Origin: Candidatus Avimonas faecium
Lineage (GTDB): Bacteria > Bacillota > Clostridia > Oscillospirales > Acutalibacteraceae
DNA length: 60,317 nucleotides
Direction of reading: 5' to 3'
Assembly (NCBI GenBank): GCA_904419005.1
Contig: CAJFQI010000006.1
Span: 1 to 60,317, forward strand
The notes beneath the pieces were generated by a model that did no database searches, had not been told where the DNA came from, and was given only the letters and a program-made list of their open reading frames with translations. This document shows, one piece after another, positions 26,173 through 33,898 of this stretch (the first letter of the stretch is position 1; every line of letters begins with the position of its first letter). The position numbers were made by a program, and so were the translations under genes.

Positions 26173-26832
26173 CTATCCCGTCAGCTTTTCCCGCATTTGC
26201 AGCAGCAGCGCCCGCTCCCGGCGGGAAACCTGCACCTGCGTCATGCCGAGCTTGTCCGCCGTGGCCTGCTGGGTATGGCTTTTCAGATAGCGCAGCACGA
26301 TCAGCTCCCGATCCCGCGGCTCCAGCTCCGCGAGCACCTGCCGCAGGGCGAGCCGATCGGTCAGCAGCTCGTCCGGCGGCGCGACCGGCACGTCGATCTG
26401 ATCCCCCTCGTCCTCCTCCCCCGACCGGGTAAGGGAGAGGGGCGGCAGGGAGGCGCCCATGGCTTCGGCCGCCTGTTCCCTCTCCACCCCGAGCAGGTCG
26501 GCCATCTCGCCCACGGTCGGCTCGCGGCCTTCGGCGTTGGTGAAGCGCTCCCGCTCCTTGGCCGCCTTCATTGACAGCTCCTTGAGGGAGCGGCTGACCT
26601 TCACCGTCCCTCCGTCCCGGAACAGGCGGCGGATCTCCCCCAGGATGACCGGCACCGCGTAGGTTGAAAATTTCAGCCCCCGTTCCCCGTCAAAGCCGTC
26701 GGCCGCCTTGACCAGTCCGACGCAGCCCGCCTGGAACAGGTCGTCGTATTCAATCCCCCGTCCGTTAAAGCGCCGCGCGCAGGAGTGGACCAGCCCGATA
26801 TTCTCGCAGATGAACTCCTCCCGGCGGCTCAC
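26173..26832 (-). CDS. sigF: RNA polymerase sporulation sigma factor SigF
   Basis: 219 residues. Region 2 (EYDDLFQAGCVGLVKAADGF, then FSTYAVPVILGEIRRLFRDGG) and region 4 (LEPRDRELIVLRYLKSHTQQATADKLGMTQVQVSRRE) are typical of SigF/SigG. SigF is the first forespore-specific factor, released when SpoIIAA frees it from SpoIIAB. GTG start overlaps the spoIIAB stop by three bases (GTGA), so the two are translationally coupled. Gene order spoIIAA-spoIIAB-sigF separates it from SigG. Confidence 0.95.
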   Translation of the reverse strand: MSRREEFICENIGLVHSCARRFNGRGIEYDDLFQAGCVGLVKAADGFDGERGLKFSTYAVPVILGEIRRLFRDGGTVKVSRSLKELSMKAAKERERFTNAEGREPTVGEMADLLGVEREQAAEAMGASLPPLSLTRSGEEDEGDQIDVPVAPPDELLTDRLALRQVLAELEPRDRELIVLRYLKSHTQQATADKLGMTQVQVSRRERALLLQMREKLTG

Positions 26833-27287
26833 GGCTGTACGGCCGCGGCGGGCGCGGCCTCCCGCAAAGCTATGTATTTTTCCAGCGTAACCGTGGTGCC
26901 CTTGCCTTTTTTGGAGGACACCCGCAGCTTATCGGTAAAGCTCTCCATCACCGAAAAGCCCAGGCCGGAGCGTTCCTCCCCGCCGGTGGTGAACAGCGGC
27001 TCCATCGCCTGCTTGACATCGGCGATCCCGCAGCCCTTGTCCCGGATCTTGACCACGATCCGCCCGTCCGCAAACAGGCGGGCGGTGAGGTAGACCGTGC
27101 CGATGGAGTCGGGGTAGGCGTGGACGATGCAGTTGGTCACCGCCTCCGACACGGCGGTGCGGATGTCGGCCAGCTCGTCTACCGCCGGGTCGAGCTGGGA
27201 GACGAAGGCGGCGACGGCCGCCCGGGCAAAGCCCTCGTTGGCCGAGCGGCTGGGAAAGCTCAGCTTCATTTCGTTGAGTGGTTTCAT
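26829..27287 (-). CDS. spoIIAB: Anti-sigma F factor SpoIIAB
   Basis: 152 residues of the GHKL serine-kinase family. N-box EAVTNCIVHAY, G1-box DKGCGIADV and G2-type GGEERSGLGFSVMES form the ATP site. It binds SigF and phosphorylates SpoIIAA on serine in the predivisional cell. A C-terminal Ala-rich extension of about ten residues is slightly unusual. GGAG is seven bases before the ATG. Confidence 0.95.
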   Translation of the reverse strand: MKPLNEMKLSFPSRSANEGFARAAVAAFVSQLDPAVDELADIRTAVSEAVTNCIVHAYPDSIGTVYLTARLFADGRIVVKIRDKGCGIADVKQAMEPLFTTGGEERSGLGFSVMESFTDKLRVSSKKGKGTTVTLEKYIALREAAPAAAVQP

Positions 27288-27350
27288 GGCAAACTCCGTT
27301 TCTCCGCGGTTCCTCCTCCGCGGTTGTATTCCAAATTTGGGCCGGCGCGG

Positions 27351-27701
27351 TCAGGGCAGGATCTGCCCCGGCGGCGCGTCCTCCGCCTCGTCGCCGTCCT
27401 TGAGCACGTTCAGCCGGTCCAGGCCGGCCAGGCGGATCACCTTGCGGATCCGCTCGCTGGCGCCGGTGACCTCAAGCGCCCCGCCGTACAGCTGCATCAG
27501 GCGGAAGCGCCCCATAATCAGCCCGATGCCGGAGCTGTCCATAAAAGCGACCCCGCCGAAGTCGAGGCGCAGGCGGGCCGGCTTGGTCCGTTCCACCGCC
27601 GCGTCGATTTCTTCCCGCATCCGCCGGGCGGAATGGTGGTCCAGCTCCCCCGACAGCCAGACCGTCAGACCGTCGGGCGCGTTGTCTATACGCAGTGCCA
27701 T
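27351..27701 (-). CDS. spoIIAA: Anti-sigma F factor antagonist SpoIIAA
   Basis: 116 residues, STAS domain. FMDSSGIGLIMGR near residues 53-65 carries the serine pair (56-57) that includes the phosphorylated residue. Dephosphorylated SpoIIAA displaces SigF from SpoIIAB. The C-terminus has an acidic tail (KDGDEAEDAPPG) beyond the usual end. It is the first gene of the spoIIA operon. Upstream there is an AAGGACA...ACGAAA pair that faintly resembles a SigH promoter, too weak to annotate. Confidence 0.95.
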   Translation of the reverse strand: MALRIDNAPDGLTVWLSGELDHHSARRMREEIDAAVERTKPARLRLDFGGVAFMDSSGIGLIMGRFRLMQLYGGALEVTGASERIRKVIRLAGLDRLNVLKDGDEAEDAPPGQILP

Positions 27702-27756
27702 ATGTATCGCTTACCCCTTTCGTGGCTTTGGTGTCCTTACCGGTTAGTATGCGCAG

Positions 27757-27786
27757 AAAAAAAGCCCCTATCCCTAGGATAGAGGC
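27757..27786 (-). terminator. Intrinsic terminator upstream of spoIIA
   Basis: On the minus strand GCCTCTATCC pairs with GGATAGGGGC (one G-T pair) and is followed by seven T residues. It ends the folC/GGADAPT transcript and insulates the spoIIA operon. Confidence 0.9.
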
Positions 27787-27877
27787 TTGTCCGCAAATTT
27801 TTTGGCGAATTCGGGCGCAGCGCCGATTTTTTCGGGAGGGGGCGGGGCGCGCTCCCCTCCGAAGGGAATCCCCTTTG

Positions 27878-28441
27878 CTACAGGCTTAAAACGGCGGCCA
27901 GGGCGGCGTACCGTTCCGACCGGCTTTGCACGTCCTCTTCGGATACGCCGTAATAGGCATAGAGGTCCTGCGCGATTTTCTTCAGCTGTTTTCCCGCTTT
28001 TTTTCTGCCGGAAGCATACGAAATATTCATCCTTTTCCAGAAGAAATCGATTTCGATTTCCATATGCCCGCCGGCGGTCTTTATTTCGTATAGATGGAAA
28101 TCGAAGGGGATGTCCCGGCCGGGTACGCTCTCGTCCCCGCCGCCAGCTTCTTTCTCTAAGGCGCACAGGCCTTCCTTGAAAGCCCTTTTCCGCTCAAGGT
28201 ACTTCCTTTGTGTGCCCGGAATTTCGGTGGCGCGGTACCGGACGCCGGCGTACTCCGCTACTTCTTCCAGCGTATGCGCGTTTGCTGAAATCCGTTTTTC
28301 TGCCCGCCGGTATTTCCATTGGTATATGGACTGCCTGACTTGCCCTTTTCGTGACGGCCTTTCCGCCCGCGGCGTTAGGACAAGGCAGGTTGGGGCATCC
28401 GCGCCGCCGATGATCGCGGTGCATTCCTTTTCCTCTTTCAC
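27878..28441 (-). CDS. Hypothetical protein with IIGGADAPT motif
   Basis: 187 residues, GTG start behind AGGAGAGGA. The N-terminal TAIIGGADAPTCLVLT resembles the GGADGPT loop of sodium-pumping decarboxylase beta subunits, but the rest is soluble, basic in the middle and lacks membrane helices, so it is not that enzyme. Small cytosolic proteins with this N-terminal motif occur in several Clostridia; I know no function. A helix near 130-165 (EIEIDFFWKRMNISYASGRK onward) is the second distinct block. It follows folC by 24 bases. Confidence 0.7.
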   Translation of the reverse strand: MKEEKECTAIIGGADAPTCLVLTPRAERPSRKGQVRQSIYQWKYRRAEKRISANAHTLEEVAEYAGVRYRATEIPGTQRKYLERKRAFKEGLCALEKEAGGGDESVPGRDIPFDFHLYEIKTAGGHMEIEIDFFWKRMNISYASGRKKAGKQLKKIAQDLYAYYGVSEEDVQSRSERYAALAAVLSL

Positions 28442-28465
28442 GGCTGTCCTCTCCTGTTTTTGCAG

Positions 28466-29833
28466 CTATTCGCCGGCGGCGCCGTGACCGCCGGGCATCC
28501 CCGTTCCCCCGCCTTTCCCGAGCCAGGCGAGCAGCCGGGGCCGCAGCGCGGCCGCGACGTAGAAGGAGCCGGCGACCAGCAGGCCGGCTCCGCCGGCCTC
28601 GGGGGCGGAAACGCGTTCCGGACCGGCGGTATCGCCCAGGGCCGCGTCCAGCGCGGCGGAGGGGTCGTCCACGGCCTCCACCGGCAGGCCGGGAGCGGCG
28701 GCGTGCAGGAGCTTGGCAAACTGCGCGGCGGGCAGGGCGCGCGGGTTGGGCGGGGTGCAGCATATTGCCCGGCGGCAGAAGGGGGCCAGCAGCGCGGCGC
28801 AGCAGGCGGCGTCCTTGTCCCGGAGCATCCCGGCGACTAAGGTGAGCCCGGACAGGCGATGCCGCCGCAGCGTCTCGGCCAGTGCGGCGACCCCCTGCGG
28901 GTTGTGCGCCCCGTCCAGCAGGACGAGCGGGGAGAGGGAGAGCGCCTCCTGCCGGCAGGGCATGGCGGCCGCCGCCAGCCCGCGGCGGATCGCCTCCCCG
29001 TCGGCGGAAAAGCCCGCCGGGGCGAGCGCCCGCACCGTTTCTATGGCCGTCAGCGCGTTGTCCCGCTGGAACCCGCCGGTCAGCGGGAGGGTGATGGTCA
29101 TCCCGTCGTAGGTGAACGCCGTCCGGCCGAGCGTTTCCTCCAGCACCTTCCCGGAGCGGGCGGGGATCCGCACCGTCAGCCCCCGCCGCGCCGCCTGCTC
29201 CATCAGGACGGCCAGGGCCTCCGGATCCTGCGCCGGGGAGGTAATCACCGCGCAGGGAGGCTTGAGGATGCCGCATTTGTTCTCCGCAATTTCGGCCACG
29301 GTGCCGCCAAGAACCGCGGTGTGATCCAGCGATACCGGGGTGAGCACCGCCGCCAGGGGAGGGGGGAGGGCGTTGGTTGCGTCGTCCCGGCCGCCCAGCC
29401 CGCATTCGATCACGCAGAGGTCGGTACGGCTGCGGGCGAAGTACAAAAAGGCCAGGGCGGTGGTCAGCTCGAATTCGCTCAAGCGGCCGGCCTGCCCCAT
29501 CTCCCCGTCGTGGGAGAGCAGCTCCGCCGTCAGGGAGGCGAAAGCCGCTTCGGGGATGGGCTGCCCGTCCATCGTGATGGTGTCCCGCAGGCCGGTCACG
29601 GCGGGGGAGGCGTACAGGCCGGTGCGCCAGCCCGCCGCGGTCAGGATGCTCTGGATCATCCGGGCGGTGGAGCCTTTGCCGTTGGTGCCGGCGATGTGAA
29701 CGCAGCGCAGCCGGCGCTCCGGGCTGCCGCAGAGGGCGAGGATGCGCTGCATCCGGGCGAGCCCCCATTTCATCCCGCCGGGCTTGAGCGCCTCAATCGC
29801 CCGCAGGGCTTCGGGGTAGGTCATGGTTGGCAT
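28466..29833 (-). CDS. folC: Folylpolyglutamate synthase / dihydrofolate synthase
   Basis: 455 residues. Mur-ligase-type ATP loop VHIAGTNGKGSTARMIQ near residue 48, GLYASPAVTGLRDTI (folate region), ECGLGGRDDATNA and LLDGAHNPQG in the C-terminal domain define FolC. It adds glutamates to folate and may also make dihydrofolate. The ATG at 29833 has AAGGAGAA upstream; the ORF extends far beyond with an arginine-rich antisense-like translation and was trimmed. C-terminal residues are Gly/Pro-rich. Confidence 0.93.
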   Translation of the reverse strand: MPTMTYPEALRAIEALKPGGMKWGLARMQRILALCGSPERRLRCVHIAGTNGKGSTARMIQSILTAAGWRTGLYASPAVTGLRDTITMDGQPIPEAAFASLTAELLSHDGEMGQAGRLSEFELTTALAFLYFARSRTDLCVIECGLGGRDDATNALPPPLAAVLTPVSLDHTAVLGGTVAEIAENKCGILKPPCAVITSPAQDPEALAVLMEQAARRGLTVRIPARSGKVLEETLGRTAFTYDGMTITLPLTGGFQRDNALTAIETVRALAPAGFSADGEAIRRGLAAAAMPCRQEALSLSPLVLLDGAHNPQGVAALAETLRRHRLSGLTLVAGMLRDKDAACCAALLAPFCRRAICCTPPNPRALPAAQFAKLLHAAAPGLPVEAVDDPSAALDAALGDTAGPERVSAPEAGGAGLLVAGSFYVAAALRPRLLAWLGKGGGTGMPGGHGAAGE

Positions 29834-29916
29834 GGCTTTCGGTTCTCCTTTTTTCGGGGATTCCGCCGGAGCGGAAAATATGGTATGATGAGGGCAAAGA
29901 GGAAGGGGAGCTGCAT

Positions 29917-30537
29917 ATGACCGGCCATCCGTATCCCGGCGCGCCCCGCGCGCTGCGGGAGATTTACCAGCGGGAGATCCTCCCGCCGTTGATCCTGGAT
30001 AACCCGGAGGAATTTTACGCCGCGTTTGACCGGGGTCCCGAGGCGGCGGAGGGCTTTTTCCAGGAAAAGTGGGAGTGGATGTGCGCCCGCCTGCCTCAAG
30101 GGCAGCTGCCGGGCGGCGGCTTCGTCCCCTGCCCGGCCGCCGGGATGGACTGCCTGGCCCTTGATGAGCGGGAGGAGAGCTTTGCCGCCCTTTTGACGGT
30201 CGAGCTGACCGAGCCGGCGGAGGACCGGCAGGGGCTCGCGCTGTATGTATCGGTTTTCTTTGGCGTGGGGAGGACTCCCCGCCTGTTTTACGGGGAGCAT
30301 GCCTGCCTGCCCGGCGGCGCGCCGACGGTCGGGGTGTGCGAGCTCCGGCTCGGGCGGGACGGCGAGCTCCGCCGCCTTGACCACGGCGTGCTCTTTCAGG
30401 GATGCGACAACCGCCCCTTCCTGTTTGACCCGCCCGCGGATCCCCTGCCGGAGGATCCGGCCCGCCCCTTGGCAAGGGAGCGGTGGTATACCGCCTATCT
30501 GGACCGGGCCGCGCGGCTCTGCGCCGCCGGGGGATAA
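29917..30537 (+). CDS. Hypothetical protein
   Basis: 206 residues from ATG 29917, behind GGAAGGGGAG. Soluble, acidic, with RLFYGEHACLPGGAPTVGV and a C-terminal ERWYTAYLDRAARLC. No signal peptide or membrane segment, and no domain that I recognise. It is divergent from folC, whose start lies 84 bases away, and convergent with the YjbR gene. Codon usage matches the GC-rich neighbours, which supports a real gene. Confidence 0.6.
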   Translation: MTGHPYPGAPRALREIYQREILPPLILDNPEEFYAAFDRGPEAAEGFFQEKWEWMCARLPQGQLPGGGFVPCPAAGMDCLALDEREESFAALLTVELTEPAEDRQGLALYVSVFFGVGRTPRLFYGEHACLPGGAPTVGVCELRLGRDGELRRLDHGVLFQGCDNRPFLFDPPADPLPEDPARPLARERWYTAYLDRAARLCAAGG

Positions 30538-30608
30538 CGGGGGATGGAGCCGCCCGTTCCAATGCGGTCGCCCGCGCGGGGGACGGCCGGACGCTTCGGC
30601 CGGCGCCG

Positions 30609-30956
30609 TTAACGGAGCCGGCGCCGGGGAGGGGCGGCCAGCTCGTAGCTGTGGGCGATCATCGCGCACAGTTCGTCGTCCGGTACGTCGCCGCCGATGC
30701 GGATGGTGTTCCAATGGGTCTTGTTCATGTGAAAGCCGGGGGTCACGTCCTGATACACCAGCCGGTACAGCTCGGCGCGGGCCGGATGGCATTTCAGGTT
30801 GACGCATTCCGTCCCGTGTACGTTGATGAACAAGGCAAACCCCTTGCGGTTGACCCGCCTGCGCAGCAGGGGCGTCGTGTCGTCAAAGGGGTAATCCTCG
30901 TAGGCGTCGGGAAAGGTCAGGCAGTAATCAATCAGTTCCTGCCGGGTCATTGCCAT
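30609..30956 (-). CDS. MmcQ/YjbR family protein
   Basis: 115 residues. TRQELIDYCLTFPDAYEDYPF, then FALFINVHGTECVNLKC, PGFHMNKTHWNTIRI and DELCAMIAHSYEL form the complete YjbR fold (CyaY-like). Members are called DNA-binding from structure but their cellular role is unclear. The ATG at 30956 is chosen for the GGAAAGGAGCG site; a longer frame starts at 30998. Its C-terminus is strongly basic (PPRRRLR). Confidence 0.88.
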   Translation of the reverse strand: MAMTRQELIDYCLTFPDAYEDYPFDDTTPLLRRRVNRKGFALFINVHGTECVNLKCHPARAELYRLVYQDVTPGFHMNKTHWNTIRIGGDVPDDELCAMIAHSYELAAPPRRRLR

Positions 30957-31114
30957 GAAGGAACGCTCCTTTCCGGAATGGGATGGGTTCGGTTCCACTA
31001 TTGTAGCACAGTTTCCCGCCGGGGGAAAGCATCCCGCGGGGCTGCCGTTCCCGGCGGAGGATTTCTGCTTTTACGCCGCGCCGGTGCGGGAATTTGGATA
31101 GGGAGGGACCCTCG

Positions 31115-32464
31115 TTGCCAAAATACAAGCTGCCAAAGGTCGGTATGCGGATTATCAAGTCCGCGGTGGCCGTTTTCCTTTGCTTTGTCATCTACCTGCT
31201 GCGGGGGCAGCAGGGGGTGCCGTTTTATTCGGCGATCGCCGCCGTGCTGTGTATGCAGCCCTATGTATCGGGAAGCGTCAAGGTGGCGCTGAACCGCACG
31301 CTCGGCACCTTTATCGGCGGGACGGCCGGGATGCTGATCCTGCTGGTGGAGCAGCGCTTTTTCCCGCCCGGCTGGCTGCTCCTCCGGTATCTGCTGATTT
31401 CCGCGATGATCGTCGTGCTGATTTATGTTACCGTGCTGATCAAAAAGACCACGGCCTCCTATATCACCTGCGTGGTGTTTATGAGCATTACGGTGTCTCA
31501 CGCGATGGACGTCAATCCCTACCTGTTTGCGCTGGACCGGGTGATTGACACTCTGATCGGCATTTTCGTTTCCTTGGGGGTGAACGCCTTCCGGCTTCCC
31601 CGCCGGCGGGACCGCCGCCTGCTGTTTGTCAGCGACCTGGACGGCACCCTGGCGGAGAATGGAAGGATCGCGCCGGCGGCGGTGATCCACCTGAACAAGC
31701 TGATAGACGCGGGGGCGCAGTTCACGGTATCGACCGGCCGTACGCCGGCGACCTTCCTGCCCATGCTTGAGGGGCTCCGACTCCGGCTGCCGGTGATTGC
31801 GATGAACGGCGCGGCGCTGTACGACATGCAGGCGGGGTCTTATCTGTACTGCAAGACCATCCCCCCCGCCGCATTCCGCCGGGTAGCGGCGGTGTTTGAG
31901 CGGCGGGGGCTGAACCTGTTTGTCCATGCGGTAATCCACGATGTGCTGCATGTGTATTACGGGGACTTTACCAACCCGGCGGAGGAGGAGCTCTATTACG
32001 CCCGCCGCGGGCTGCCGCAGAAGCACTATGTGTACAGCCGCCTGCCGAAGGGGCATGACCCGGTATACCTGCTGGCAGTGGACACCCTTTTGATGGTGGG
32101 GGAGCTGCGCAGGGAGATTGACGGCTTTGCACAGGAGGCCGGCGTATACACGGTCGTCTGCCTGGATGCGGAGCATGCGGGGTATGCGCTGCTGGAAATC
32201 TATTCGGCGGCGGCGACCCGGCCGGCCGCGGCGGCGGAGCTCAAAAAGCGGATCGGGGCCGCGGCGGTCGCCGCGTTTGGGGACAGCGACAGGGATGTCG
32301 CTCTCCTGGCCTCGGCGGATATTTCCCGCGCCGTTGCCGGGGCGGAGGAAGCGGCAAAGCAGGCGGCGGGGCGCGTCCTCCCGCCGGGAGACGAGGCCGT
32401 GGCGCGGGAGGTGGACCACCTGTTCCATCACGGGCGCAAGGGCGCGCTGCCGGAGCAGCGGTAA
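31115..32464 (+). CDS. Aromatic-acid-exporter-like membrane domain fused to HAD phosphatase
   Basis: 449 residues from TTG 31115, six bases after GGGAGGGA. Residues 1-160 hold four or five membrane helices with AAVLCMQPYVSGSVKVALNR, typical of the ArAE/FUSC N-terminal module. From residue 165 a Cof-type HAD hydrolase follows: motif I FVSDLDGTLAENG, motif II VSTGRTPAT, and motif IV AFGDSDRDVALL. The catalytic Asp pair is intact. Transport or release of a phosphorylated compound is possible; the substrate is unknown. A strong terminator follows. Confidence 0.85.
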   Translation: MPKYKLPKVGMRIIKSAVAVFLCFVIYLLRGQQGVPFYSAIAAVLCMQPYVSGSVKVALNRTLGTFIGGTAGMLILLVEQRFFPPGWLLLRYLLISAMIVVLIYVTVLIKKTTASYITCVVFMSITVSHAMDVNPYLFALDRVIDTLIGIFVSLGVNAFRLPRRRDRRLLFVSDLDGTLAENGRIAPAAVIHLNKLIDAGAQFTVSTGRTPATFLPMLEGLRLRLPVIAMNGAALYDMQAGSYLYCKTIPPAAFRRVAAVFERRGLNLFVHAVIHDVLHVYYGDFTNPAEEELYYARRGLPQKHYVYSRLPKGHDPVYLLAVDTLLMVGELRREIDGFAQEAGVYTVVCLDAEHAGYALLEIYSAAATRPAAAAELKKRIGAAAVAAFGDSDRDVALLASADISRAVAGAEEAAKQAAGRVLPPGDEAVAREVDHLFHHGRKGALPEQR

Positions 32465-32504
32465 ACGGGGCGCTCCCCTGCCAAGGGCCTGCCCGACGCT
32501 GCTG

Positions 32505-32551
32505 AAGGGGCCGGCGGGAATCGCTTTTTGCGATTCCCGCCGGCCCCTTTT
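32505..32551 (+). terminator. Intrinsic terminator
   Basis: A perfect 20-bp stem (left arm AAGGGGCCGGCGGGAATCGC) with a TTTTT loop, then TT. It ends the exporter/HAD gene and separates it from the convergent AraC gene. Confidence 0.85.
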
Positions 32552-32609
32552 GTCCCATACCGGCTTTCCGGCGCGCCGAAGGCCAAAGAGCCGCGCGGCC
32601 AGCGAGGCT

Positions 32610-33479
32610 CTATTCGCTTGCCGGCGCGGCCTCCTCCCACAGCTCCTGCTCCTTGGCCTGCTCCCGGTAGGTTTTCGGGGAAAGCCCCGTGAGGCGCCGG
32701 AAGCACTGTGAAAAATAGGATTGGGAGGAAAAGCCGGAAAAGGAGGCGACCTTGGAAATATTCAGGTCGGTGGTTTTCAGCAGGGTTTTGCTTTCCTCGA
32801 TCCGGCGGGCGATCAGGTAATTGATGGGGGAAATGCCGTAATCCTCGGTAAAGCTGTGGGCGAGGTGGTATTTGTTGACATGCATTTCATCCGCCAGGGT
32901 CTGCAGGGTGATCGCGTCGTTGAAGTGGTCGTCAATATACCGCTTGGCCGAGTTGCTGACCGCCCGCATTTTCCGGGAAGGCACCACGGCCATTGTGAAA
33001 TTGGCGAGCCGTATCATATGCACCAGCATAATTTCCAGCAGGTTCTGGCACACCGCCTTATGATAAAGCTCCTTGCCCTCCGCCTCCTGCAGCATAGCCT
33101 TCAGATACCCGTTGATCTGCGCCGCCTGTCCCCGGTAATGGAAATGCCGGTACCCGCTGGCGGAGCCCAGCGCCCCGAAGGTGAAGGCGGCGTTATCGAC
33201 CCCCAGCACGATGTATTCCAGCGGCTGGTTTTCCACCGAGGTTTCGGTGTGCTCGACATATGGGTTGACGATCACCAGATCGTTTTCCTTGAGCTCAAAC
33301 GACGTATTTTCTACCAGGAACCGCCCGCGGCCCCGCAGGACGTACAGGAACTCCGAATAATAGTGGGTGTGCATGGTGCTGTGCCAATCCTTCCCGTATT
33401 TGGCGGCGGTGATATACAGCAGCTTGGCGGGCGGAAGGCTTTCCTTCTGTGCCTCTACTTTATACAGCTGGTTGCTCAT
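32610..33479 (-). CDS. AraC-family transcriptional regulator
   Basis: 289 residues from ATG 33479 (GAGGTG seven bases upstream). The N-terminal cupin sensor (HTHYYSEFLYVLRGRGRFLVE) would bind a sugar; the C-terminal double HTH contains TLQTLADEMHVNKYHLAHSF and ISKVASFSGFSSQSYFSQCFRRLTGLSPKTYR. It is divergent from the sugar ABC transporter and GH112 operon, so it probably activates it in response to an imported disaccharide. Long AT-rich spacer between them. Confidence 0.9.
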   Translation of the reverse strand: MSNQLYKVEAQKESLPPAKLLYITAAKYGKDWHSTMHTHYYSEFLYVLRGRGRFLVENTSFELKENDLVIVNPYVEHTETSVENQPLEYIVLGVDNAAFTFGALGSASGYRHFHYRGQAAQINGYLKAMLQEAEGKELYHKAVCQNLLEIMLVHMIRLANFTMAVVPSRKMRAVSNSAKRYIDDHFNDAITLQTLADEMHVNKYHLAHSFTEDYGISPINYLIARRIEESKTLLKTTDLNISKVASFSGFSSQSYFSQCFRRLTGLSPKTYREQAKEQELWEEAAPASE

Positions 33480-33590
33480 AGGCTGCACCTCGTTTTGCGT
33501 TCTGTTAGCGCTACAGCGCGTCAACGCTTTAGTATGTTAATATATTGCGAGAATAAACTTGCCGCAAACATTGCTCGATCCATATTTTCT

Positions 33591-33619
33591 ATTATACTTT
33601 ATCGACAGAAAAACTGCAA
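33591..33619 (-). promoter_or_regulatory. Promoter of the AraC regulator
   Basis: On the minus strand TTGCAG and TATAAT lie 17 bases apart, about 110 bases before the araC-type start. The -10 is perfect; the -35 is weak. Confidence 0.6.
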
Positions 33620-33773
33620 GTTAACCAGAAAATAAAAAAATAATTCTTAGAATGTCGACAGGATTGGCGCAATGCCTCTCAATAAAAATGAGAAAATATC
33701 AACATTCATCAGGCAATAGTGGTCAAAACTTACAAACACCACAAGATATATAAAAAATGCCGCAATATAAAAA

Positions 33774-33801
33774 TTGAATTGCCCGCAAAAGCCGGTATAC
33801 T
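33774..33801 (+). promoter_or_regulatory. Promoter of the sugar ABC / GH112 operon
   Basis: TTGAAT and TATACT are separated by 16 bases, about 95 bases before the binding-protein start. The 419-base AraC/transporter spacer is otherwise AT-rich and gene-free, and upstream of this promoter would hold the AraC-type operator; I could not pick out its half-sites. Confidence 0.65.
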
Positions 33802-33898
33802 GTAAGTGTAAGTCGTATCCAAGAGGCGCATACTAAAAGGGCGCCCGCGGGATACAGGGAAAAGGAGAAACCCACGGGAATATAAGGAGGAATCGACA

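Noticed and set aside
29827-30807. Long minus-strand frame extending folC upstream (to 30562) and a 328-codon frame ending at 29821
   Set aside because: Arg/Pro-rich translation over a plus-strand gene; the folC start with a proper ribosome site lies at 29833.
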